Below are positions 32,097 through 41,371 of a stretch of 64,000 nucleotides of DNA, piece after piece. Location of the stretch: the NCBI RefSeq assembly GCF_035222375.1, contig NC_085889.1, forward strand, positions 3,596,001-3,660,000, written 5' to 3'. Source of the DNA: Podospora pseudocomata. Its lineage: Eukaryota > Ascomycota > Sordariomycetes > Sordariales > Podosporaceae. Position numbers and translations under genes: made by a program. How positions within the stretch are numbered: the first letter of the stretch is position 1; every line of letters starts with the position of its first letter. The notes under the pieces were generated by a model. It did not search any database. It saw only the letters and a program-made list of their open reading frames with translations, and was not told the origin of the DNA.

Positions 32097-34741
32097 GGTG
32101 ATGGTTTGAAGTGGTGTTTGCTTTGTTTGGTGTAGATGACAATACAGATGCTAGATGCTGTTCGAAGCGGAAATGGACGAGTCGGACAGAGAGGGTGAAG
32201 AACGGCTTGCAAGTTCGGGGTGGACGAGAGAAACCAGGGACAGGAGGGTGGGCGGGCTGTCGCGCTCGGGGGGGATGATCGGGTGTTTATATATGGAAGC
32301 GGGGGTCTCGCCCACCCCCGAGTGATTGTGCTGATTGTGCCCTGGAGCTGCCCAAATTCCCGGGGCAAAAGCTCGCAGCTTTGGTGCAAGGTATGGCCCG
32401 TGCCCCCCACTAGAAGCATGCCTAGAGCTCCCAGGCATATGGCAGACACGCCCGTTCCCAGCATCCATGTCACCCTGTCTTGCTCCGAAAAAGCCCAGAT
32501 CATGTGGGGACCTTACACTCTGTGAGGTGGCATCATATGGCTGCATCACCGAAGTGCATGAGGCGTGAGGTGTGAGTGAGAGACGGGAGCGAGTAAGTGA
32601 GTGCAGCCCAACGTGCGTGGCTACCTAGGTCCCTTGGTGAGGTGATGCCATCTCTGTTCTACGCACACCCTTTCGTCACTCAACCCCAACCCGACGGCAT
32701 GGCCTGGATGGATGGATGCCCAATCATTGTCTTACTCAACCATTCACTGCTGAAGAACTTCTACTTCTTGTGGATGATGGGGGCAAGGGACGAGGCACAA
32801 GGTGCATGGCGGGGAAGGCCAGTCATACAGTTATCTATCTACTACTACGTACACTACCCAACAACCATGAGCATGGGAGGGGTGGCTGTCACCCATCATT
32901 CACCACGGGGTCATCCGAACGGGGAAGCCTTCTCGATCTGCCGCTAAGCTGAATTGGAACCCTGGACTGTTCGTCATCGTCATCGTCAAGATCACATAAG
33001 GAACCCTGGATCATGTCAGAGCTAAAAAGGGAAAAAAAAACAGGTGACATGCCGCTGCCAGACAGGCGGGGTGAAGGGGGGAGGGAGAAGAAAAAAGGAT
33101 GCAGAATGCCAGATGATGGATCATGGAAGGGAGGGAGGGAGAGGGGGCGGCAGGCGTGCCGGGATTCTTGGGGTCCTCCTTCGATCACTTGCCGCTCCCC
33201 GTTATTTTGGCGCTTTCCCTCTTTGGGCGGGCATTTAAATCGGAAACAAACAAAAAACTCGCAGCGTGCCTATTTTCTGATTGGTCCGTTCAACGACACC
33301 GGATCCACCTTGTACCTCGAGTTGTCAATCATGCGCACCCCGCCTGTCGAAAGAGCATCTCTGATCTCGAGCTCGCCCCGACTCCCCCTTCCCTCGGTTT
33401 GATTCGAGTTCCCACGCTTCTTCCCTTTTCTCGACCCGGGTCCGCAGCACATGGTTGGAATCACCCGACTCTGCTCTTCTTTGTGTGCTTTTTATTTCAT
33501 TTTTTGCGCCCGGGGACCGCGGGGCATTGTTCCAAATACCGATGACCATTTCCGAGACGAGAGTTGGCATTCAAGCATCTGTTTTCGGACGCGATTTGGC
33601 TTCACGCGCCTTGGTCGGTCCAAACCATCGCTCTCTGGCGCATTCAACATAGCACCTCACCAACCCCTGCTTTGTCATAGAAGAATACATCAGTTCGATC
33701 GGGCAATTGATTCCGTTTCTTCCATGTGCTTATTTTTCGCACTGCACCGTTGTTGCCTGAGATATCTGCACTTGAAGCGAAAGTCACTCCTGATGGTGGG
33801 GCGGCTCGCGAGCTGCCCGTGAAGCTTTGGTTGAAGCTATCCGCATCTCAACCCTTCCACACTTTCGCCTCTTCCCACAGCCCACCACATTGCTTTTCGC
33901 TCTTCAAACATTGATAGATCATTCCGAGGGGCTCTTGTTTTTGTTTTTGTCACTTTTTTGGTTTGCTCCTGGTCAATTGAGGCCAATTCAGGCACCATTT
34001 CCAACGCCAGCGAGGTGATGTCGTGTCGATCTGCACGTTTGGCCAGCTCATTCACCCTTCGATTGGTCCACCACAACAGCTTTCTTTTCCTCGATATGAA
34101 ACGGTAATTATCTTTTCTGCGTGCCAGGTTCACTCCTGCGCAAGTGTTCTCGAGGGGAGTTGTTTTTTCAGCATTGCTGTGTGTCACTTTGATGCTGCCG
34201 CGTCACGCGGTCAACGTGGGTTTGGCATCAGGCGAGCCGCCCGGTTTCTTGATGTTCCTGGATTCATGTCAGCCACACATATGCATGGACAGCAGATGAT
34301 GGTGTTGACGAATGGTATGCGATAAATGGTGAAGAGAGATCATTTTGAGCGAGTACTGTGATGATTCAGGAGGCTGGTGTTCACGTTCCTGTTCAGAGCG
34401 ACTTCGATGGTCGGGCGTCATCTCACGAGTCGACCTGACCAACCGCCACGATTACGTCAACACTTATCCTGCCGCCCACGTTTCGGTCGGGGTAACTGAG
34501 AAGAGTCATCATCAAGTGTGCAAATTTCAAAAGAAGTCAAAGGTGGACATTTGGTGTCTCGTGGATCTTGTCAACTGAAATATGCCCAACTAGTTGAAGT
34601 CTGATTAGTCGGTAGTCTAGTGACCACATCTGTAAACTAGGTTCAAACTAGAGATAGTCCATTCGTACAGCATAGAGATGGCTCAGAGCTTCAGACATTA
34701 GCCAATACATACCATCCATGTGATTTTCAACTTCTATGTCC
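32097..34741. other. Histone H1 promoter and intergenic region
   Basis: The first 300 bases upstream of H1 contain its TATA box and leader. Beyond about 32.5 kb no gene is supported: frames on both strands stay below 140 codons and lack domains. There is a GGATGGATGGATG run near 32705 and a GTCATCGTCATCGTCA run near 32970-32990. The stretch 33.4-34.6 kb has scattered short frames that do not join into a protein. Confidence 0.5.
32286..32293 (-). promoter_or_regulatory. TATA box of the histone H1 gene
   Basis: TATATAAA on the minus strand lies 190 bases upstream of the H1 start codon, inside a GC-rich promoter. It fits the high expression expected for a histone gene. Confidence 0.6.
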
Positions 34742-36559
34742 TCAGGTGGTGTTCACAATAACCTGCGCCGGAAACACCACCACCTCCTCCTCCCCTTCCC
34801 CTCTCAAATCCCCCTTCTGCACCACCAAAGGAAACAAAACAACCCTCACCACAGCCCCCTCGAGATCCCCCTCCGTGTCCCCCCGACTACCCGGTTGCGC
34901 CATCAACGACGAGATAAAATTCACCGTCGCCGCCAGCTCCCCATCCTCATTGTACTCGGGCATCAACGGCGGCAACACCATAAACTCAGCCACCTGCGTC
35001 CTCATCTCAATCGACAGATCCACCGCCTCACTCACCACCCTCCTCAGCTGCACCCTCAGCTGCTCTTCCAAATTCCCCGGCGGCGGCAACACCTTCGACA
35101 GCGCCTCCAAAATCGCCTCTGCCACCGCAACGGCATCCCTATCCCTCTGTTTTCTGAACGATTCCCTCCTCGACCACAGCCCCAGCGTGGTAGCCCTCCA
35201 AGCACGAACCGTCGCCGTCGGCCCAACGTCCGTTAGCTGTTTTTCTAATGACTTGAGCTTGAACCTCTGCTCCCGGTCCATGCCGAAGAGGTAACGGGTG
35301 AAAATGAATTCCCAGATCATTGACATGGTGACAGAAGTGAACATGTCCCGGCGTTTCACCCGGTCACGGAGGTAGTTATCGGCGTCGGAGCCGTCGAGGA
35401 CAGAGTTATCTAGCCTGTCGATGATGTTTTCATCGTTGATTTCCGAGGTGAGGCGGCTGGCGCGCATGTCGGAGAATTTGGAGAAGCGGAGGACCCATTG
35501 GGTGACGGTCGTGAAGAGGTGCTGGCAGCGCTGTCCAAAGTATTCGGTGGTGTGGATTGCTCCGAGCTGGGTTGGTTGGGCTTTGAGGATATCTAGGCTT
35601 GTTGGCAAGCTTTGGGAGGTCGTGGGTTGGGTGGCAGCCTCTTCGGGAGTGTCGGTAGTAGGTTTGGGTGCAGGTTGAACAACCTCGGATGCTGTGGATG
35701 GCATCGGCGAGACTGCTGTAGGGTCACCCCTCCGGTCACCGGATGGCTCGGATGTAGACACGAGAAACGATCGTGATTGGGTTTTTGAGTCGAAGCTGAT
35801 ATTTTCCAGAGCCATGATCGATTGCGGACTTTTCGTGCTAGTCCTGTTGGTGACGGCCTCCTTCGCCAAAGCCATCATTCGTCGGTAGGCTCTCGAGTTG
35901 ACAACAGTGTTATCAAATTCGAACTCGACGCCCTCGGCCACAGTGTTTCCATCCCCACGGAAGATCGTGTCGGCAGTCCTCCGCGGATTCAGAACAGACT
36001 CGGCAATTTGAAGCTGAGGATTCGCCAACCGCAAGGACGCCGCCTTGGTCGCTTGCCTGTCTAGCAAACCTTTCCCGTTTCTGACACCCTCTAGAATCTC
36101 ATCGGTAGTATTCATGTGCAACACTTGAACCAGAAACGCAATCGCGGACTGCTGTCCTTGCAATAGCGATAGGTACCCCTTCATCTCCCCCTCATTTCGC
36201 ACAATCCGCGCTTTAGTCCACCACGTCCGCACAAGCGAGCGACGGGACTCCATCAGTGCGGTGGCATCGCAGAGTTTTTCGAGGGAGTCCTCGAAGCAGG
36301 TTAGTACGACTAGGCAACCGGTGAGGGTTGTGTCGAGGGTGTGGACGACATCGGCCTGGCCGCGGACGGTGTGGTTTTGCAGGATGAGGGTCTGGAGCTG
36401 GGACAGGCCGGTCTTGATGGCGGCGCATTGGGAGGAGAGGGCGGTGATGGTGACTTGAGCGTTTTGGAATTTGGTGCGGAGGGTGTCGAGGGTGCGGGCT
36501 GCTTGGAGGCAGATGCCTGTGATGCCTGCGATCGAGGCTGTTATCGAGAGGGGGTCCAT
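34742..36559 (-). CDS. Orphan protein with a fungal STAND-type N-terminal domain
   Basis: One frame of 605 codons. The N-terminus MDPLSITASIAGITGICLQA, followed by amphipathic helices to about residue 200, matches the N-terminal domain found on many fungal NACHT/NB-ARC (STAND) proteins and on the azaphilone cluster protein PigL. In those proteins the domain is thought to act as an effector or signalling module. Here no NTPase P-loop, ankyrin, WD40 or TPR repeats follow. The middle is Ser/Thr/Pro-rich (about 240-310) and the C-terminal half is helical and charged (FSDMRASRLTSEINDENII, then WEFIFTRYLFGMDREQRFKL). This C-terminal part recurs, in my recollection, in filamentous-fungal hypothetical proteins. 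The first two residues follow a clear stop-rich upstream region. Role in incompatibility or defence is possible but unproven. Confidence 0.75.
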   Translation of the reverse strand: MDPLSITASIAGITGICLQAARTLDTLRTKFQNAQVTITALSSQCAAIKTGLSQLQTLILQNHTVRGQADVVHTLDTTLTGCLVVLTCFEDSLEKLCDATALMESRRSLVRTWWTKARIVRNEGEMKGYLSLLQGQQSAIAFLVQVLHMNTTDEILEGVRNGKGLLDRQATKAASLRLANPQLQIAESVLNPRRTADTIFRGDGNTVAEGVEFEFDNTVVNSRAYRRMMALAKEAVTNRTSTKSPQSIMALENISFDSKTQSRSFLVSTSEPSGDRRGDPTAVSPMPSTASEVVQPAPKPTTDTPEEAATQPTTSQSLPTSLDILKAQPTQLGAIHTTEYFGQRCQHLFTTVTQWVLRFSKFSDMRASRLTSEINDENIIDRLDNSVLDGSDADNYLRDRVKRRDMFTSVTMSMIWEFIFTRYLFGMDREQRFKLKSLEKQLTDVGPTATVRAWRATTLGLWSRRESFRKQRDRDAVAVAEAILEALSKVLPPPGNLEEQLRVQLRRVVSEAVDLSIEMRTQVAEFMVLPPLMPEYNEDGELAATVNFISSLMAQPGSRGDTEGDLEGAVVRVVLFPLVVQKGDLRGEGEEEVVVFPAQVIVNTT

Positions 36560-38002
36560 TGATGGTGCCTAGTCACCCACAATGGGCCGCGCCGGTTGAT
36601 GCCGAAAAAATACGGCACGTTAATACCATCTCTCAAGACAAGTTTTTGAATCTGCGTGATCATCAGGAATCGTATCCAGCTGGGGGCGCATAAGGCATCT
36701 TTTGAGGCTATGCTGCAGGATTGATTCTTGGCGGCACATAACTGGTCGATGGACTTGTTCGGAAGAAGTGAGGAAATACCACTCGGTAGGGATCTACACC
36801 TAGAGTTTGAACTTTGAATTCAACAGTGGCTTCAGCTGTCAAGTCGGGATGATGGACACGACTGATCTTTTTGCTGAACCACTTTGAACAGCCGCTAAAA
36901 TAGGTACATTAGTCGAGCAAATAACGTAGACCATGAGCTGCTACCCGGTAGCATAACACTGGCATATCACGAACTCTTTTCGAAACCAAATCGCAGTTCG
37001 CATGAGGATGTCACATCCTACATTATTCACACTCCCTCAGATTCAAACCCACAAGTGACACCAACATAATGTTATCAAATAATCAAACAGCATGTCTCAC
37101 GACAGTGAAACACAGAAGAGCAAGGAGCAACGTCACTGCAGCACAGTATATATATTAGGTCCCTTTTACTCCTTCCAACAGCAGCCCGGAAATCTTGACC
37201 AGAGCGCCACTTTGTGGTCAGGACAAACGGTCAAGGTGGAGGAGCTGCTTGTTACCGCCCCCTGCCGGGAGCTTTACAACGGACAGCTTCCGAGTTCGAT
37301 TCCGAAGTAAAACCCACGGGTTTTCGTAGCCGGCCACCCTACAACTAAAGGCTGGTCGGTGAGCTTTTGCTTTTTCTGGGCCCAGTTAATAGATTATTTT
37401 GGCTTTCTTTTGGGGGTTTTTTTTTCTTCTATATTTTTATTTTTGGTTTTGTTTTAATTTTTATTTTAATCTTTTTTATTTTTTATTTTTGGCCCAGTTG
37501 ATACATTATTTTGATTTTCTTCATCCTGGAGACAAGTAACCGGGTATCGATTTTTACTTCGAGACTCGAGTCGAAGGTCTTTGAAACCAGACATTGGCCG
37601 CCATCTGACAATGCTTTCATAACGACTCACATGTTGTCCAACAAGCCAAGTAGTTTACTTATGCCTTTAACATGCAATTAATTCGATTATTTCTCGAGAT
37701 CAGCCACTGCGATTGTACCTCGAGTCAAAATTCTCAAAGACAAACACTATATTAATCACCGATATACCTTGGTCACACCCCACAACATTTCAAAATGGTA
37801 AAGTTGGGGGTTTTGGTCTTTGGAAGTGTTCAAAGTGTTTGATGAGTGCAAGAGGAGACCGTGGACCTCATTGACGACCACCCTGCATAGAGCCCAATGC
37901 TACCTACCCAGCCCAACGCAAATGTGGTCCCTTATTGTGCTGGAAGTAATGTCGTGCTTCGTCGTTCTTCTATATTACTCAAGAACCTGTCCAAAAGTCC
38001 AT
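36560..38002. other. AT-rich accessory spacer
   Basis: No supported gene. From 37.37 to 37.5 kb it is strongly T-rich on the plus strand and contains two diverged copies of a 32-base segment (listed separately). A TATATATATTAGG stretch lies near 37146. Sequence near 37290 (GAGTTCGATTCC) resembles a tRNA B box, but no cloverleaf can be drawn around it. Confidence 0.5.
37379..37522. repeat. Pair of diverged 32-base direct repeats
   Basis: The copies at 37379-37410 and 37491-37522 both begin GGCCCAGTT and differ at a few internal positions, mostly transitions (A/G, G/A, C/T) with one transversion, plus the last base. They flank a T-rich spacer of about 80 bases. Confidence 0.6.
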
Positions 38003-39763
38003 ATGGAATCTTCGGACACCGGGGCGCGACCAGCCAAAAGGCAGAAGCTGGATGGCATCAACGTTATCCTGGACACGAGCAACGAGGAGCTGACGAAACC
38101 TGCTAGCAAAATGGGGCCCTCGCCATTTAATCGCTTATAGGTTTCGCGTTGGCCATGAATCCCCATTTCTACCGACCTTCCTCGAGATTCACCACAATTC
38201 TTGTCCCGTATGCGGGGGTCACAATACACCGTCTTAGAGAGTCGACATTGACCGAGTTAGGTCCTTGATTGGGGAAACTCCCCGGAATTTGTGCCAGCAG
38301 GCCGAAAGTGAACCCTCTTCGACTGCCCGAGGGCTTTTTCTGGGCCGCCCTTGCCCGCACAGCTCGCCACGAGCTTCTTGAGCCTGTGGCAGAGAAGGTG
38401 TATCCGCAGCGAGCGAGGACATCCGTACAGAGGGAAGGCTACATCCCCTCCGGAACGACTATACCCGGTTCCTCATCTTCTACCCTACCCTCTTTGTCCG
38501 ATTTTGGTAACGATACGGATGATTTCAACGAGGACGAGAATGAGGCCCGGCGTGGTAAACCTGAGGAGGTCGCCCTTTCATCTTATCACCTGTTTCTTAC
38601 AAGTCGCCCTAGGACTTTGCCTCCTGCAGCATTCCGCCGCCGAAACTAGGATGCAAGCCGAGGTCAGACCACGGGTCGGGCGTTTACGGTCGACAATTCA
38701 AATTGCCGGAAATCCTATTACGACTGAGGACGACGGAGGGGTTTGTCGTATGCGTCACAGGGGGTATAGGTGGACGATGGACCAACCTTACTTGGCTATT
38801 ATCGAAGTAAAGCGAGCATTTTAGCCCATCAACGCTGATGACGGAACGGCATCATACAACCCAGTCATACCGTACGAGAATCCGGTACAGTATCTTGGCG
38901 AAGCCGTTGTTACTTGGAAGGCAAACCCCCAGTATTTCAAGAAAGGGTCAAGATTTTTCTACCTCATCTCCCCCTTCCCCTCCTTCTCCTAGGTTAATTG
39001 TATATAGCCGCTCGTGCTTACTTTACTTCAGAGCGGTTTTGATTGCGGCCACGAATACCTTTCTCCGCTTTATTCGAGCAAAGGGCCCTTGTCAGTGATG
39101 CTTCGAAGGAGGTCTTTGTTCAAATGCAGAGTACGAGCTAGTCAAACCTTCAGTCATATAAAGCGAGACGGGTCGCCCTGTCGCCCTTTGTCACGTTCTA
39201 GCATTAGTAGCATGCGCATGAAGTTTAAGATGGAACTGGAATTCCATCAATGTTTGGATTCTTTAGTAAAGATGTGGTCGTGTGCTGTAACATGCGAAGC
39301 TCTCTTGACAAGGGCCACCAAGCCCGCCAAGGGTAACTATGTCCCAGGGTTCTATCAGCAGGCGCTTAACGGCCAAGCATGGATCTCGAATATCGAAAGG
39401 CATCTCAACAAACTGTGTGAACGGGCACGCCAACTCGATGACTACGCTGGTAACGAAGGTGAGATGTCGGACAAAGATGTCATCTCAAGACTACACAGGT
39501 GGGTAATGTTTTACGCCGCTTTCATACCGACCCACACCCTAACACTTTGTCCAGAGAGCCGAGTACTTCACCATGCTTCTCAACTCACACAGACAATCAT
39601 ACGTCTCGCCACCGCACTGCCATTGACACCACAGATTGACAACCATCATGATGATATTCATTTTACCCTTTACCAAACACCCCGAGAACGCCACGCTAAA
39701 TATGCTATACTATGTATGCTCTTAGCAGCACACAAGACAGCCCATAAAATCCCAGTACCATAA
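38003..39763 (+). pseudogene. Decayed gene of a fungal PD-(D/E)XK-like family
   Basis: Coding-like blocks follow one another on the plus strand but in changing frames with stops between them, so no single protein can be read. In order: a basic start (MESSDTGARPAKRQKLDG) at 38003; an acidic Ser/Thr-rich block near 38450-38560; RWTMDQPYLAIIEVKRAF near 38770-38822; then, directly after a TAG at 38822-38824, PENPVQYLGEA-like sequence continuing in the same frame; LIAATNTFLRFIRAKG near 39045-39085 in another frame; GRPVALCHVLAL near 39175-39205; and a helical block of about 170 codons from 39215. The order YLAIIEVKR, QYLGEA, ATNTFLRFI resembles a large family of fungal hypothetical proteins with a nuclease-like fold. 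IIEVK fits the xExK half of a PD-(D/E)XK site. Some frame changes may be introns; the in-frame TAG is not explained by one. Confidence 0.55.
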
Positions 39764-39839
39764 ATACAGAATACAACAAATTCACTCCCCATCCTCATTG
39801 CTCACTGTCGAGAGTTCATTCTCCAAGTGAGTGAGAGAA

Positions 39840-40786
39840 TCACCACCTCCCAACCCCATTGACCCCCACCTGCTCCAACCCCCGCCCCGTAACAACCTCC
39901 CTCATGACCCTAACAGCCCTCGCACTCTTCCCCCCCTTCCCCCCCCTCTCCCTACCCCCCACAAACTCATTAAACCACTCCTCCTCCCTCCCCTCCAACG
40001 GCAAACTAACCAACTCCCTCACCCTCCCCCCCACATTCTCACCCCCCTCGATCACACTCCCCACCAACCTCTCAAACAACCCCCTTCTCGCATTCTCCGG
40101 CCACATCCTAGTAAAATACAACGCCTCCGTCACGCTCGTCCTCGCCAACGCCCCAAACAACAGCTCCAAACTCTCGCCCGTCTTGAGCACCGGCTGGACA
40201 GTGTTATAATACGCCAACGGCAACGAGTAATCATCCTCCGTCTTCTTGGCGTGCTTGACCAGGACTGTTATAATATCATCGGCAAACTCGCTTGGCAAGG
40301 AAGGATGGCAGAGGTATTCCAGCGCAAACTTGAATTCTGACCTGTCCATATGCCACAGCCCCCGCATGAGGATCTGGTAGTTGGATGGGAGCCCCGACTC
40401 GTCGGCGAGGGAAAGGGCTAGGTTGGAGGTGCGGGGGCCGCGTTTTTCGTCAAAGTCGAGGAGGAGGTAGAAGAGGACTGAGAGGCGGGCGTGGGGGGAG
40501 ATGCCGGGGGAGGAGGTGATGATTTGGTTGTGGAGGGAGCGGAGGGCGGAGGAGGAGTGAGGGGGGTAGACTTTTGATGCTGGAACAAGGATGTTAGTAT
40601 CTGTGGGGGAAGGGAGGGGAACAAACCATCTTTGATACCTAGGCGGTGGAGGACTCGATCGATGAAGAGGACGCCGTCGAAAGATTTGCGAAAGGTTTCG
40701 ATTTGGCGGGAAAAGGTTGAGTCGTAGGGGGATGGGCCGTCGGTTGGGAAGGCGGCGTTGAAGTGGGTGAAGTCGAGCATGTTCAT
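39840..40786 (-). CDS. ELYS-like nuclear pore protein
   Basis: Two exons are inferred: 40786-40627 and 40579-39840, with a 47-base intron (donor GTTTGT, acceptor CCAG); they join to 299 residues. The chain is helical: [11 protein letters not shown] at the start, [20 protein letters not shown] at about 31-50, then a helical solenoid with [20 protein letters not shown] and [18 protein letters not shown]. This matches the ELYS domain found in vertebrate ELYS/Mel-28 and, as a short stand-alone protein, in fungi, where it joins the Nup107-160 (Nup84) subcomplex. It lacks the beta-propeller and AT-hook of the animal protein, as is normal in fungi. A second ATG two codons in (40780) could also start translation. 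The C-terminus is Gly/Arg-rich. Confidence 0.85.
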
Positions 40787-41371
40787 TTTGGCGGTGGTTA
40801 TGGGAGGTGTGATGTTGATGGGTTGGGTTTGGGGGAATGTAAACAGAGGAAGGCTTCAAAAAGCTTGATGAAGCTTCAGATGTGACGACGTGCGACCCGA
40901 TCCGATTGATTCATGAATTAGAGGAAAAAGAAGCTTGGTTTAGCTTGTCTAACGGAGTGCGGTGGAGCTGATAATGCCGTTAAGCGGAAAACTGTCACGG
41001 GATAGCGTGTTTTCGAGATGGTCAATTCAAACGCGCGATAAGAACGCGTTCGACCAGTCAATCGTGGCTGGTGTCTAGTGGCTAGTGGCTTTTGGCGGGG
41101 GCAGACGTGGCTTGTGATTTGTTTACAATCAATCAATGTCAACAGACGACAACTGGGGAAAGCGGGGCCTGAGCTCTGGGATTTGTCGCAGCGACTTTTG
41201 GACTGAAACGACTCGACAAAAACTCGACGACGACCACCAGCGCGTTTTGTGTTTCTGTTGCGTGGGAGATCTGCCAGGCGCTTTGTGTATCTTGCCTTTG
41301 CGCAGCGATCTGTTGCGCTGTTTGTTGTTGGTTTTCTTGATTTCTTTTGGACGAGCACACACACCGCAAAT
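40787..41371. promoter_or_regulatory. Shared divergent promoter of ELYS-like and SMC4 genes
   Basis: The two start codons are 585 bases apart on opposite strands. The middle holds ACGCGCG at 41031 and ACGCGT at 41044-41049, spaced 13 bases apart in the string ACGCGCGATAAGAACGCG. These match the MluI cell-cycle box bound by MBF (Mbp1-Swi6) at G1/S genes in yeasts. Binding here is inferred; one such hexamer is expected often by chance, two close together less so. Confidence 0.45.

Noticed and set aside
37280-37310. B-box-like GAGTTCGATTCC suggesting a tRNA or SINE
   Set aside because: The flanking bases do not form a T-arm stem and no acceptor, D or anticodon arm can be drawn.
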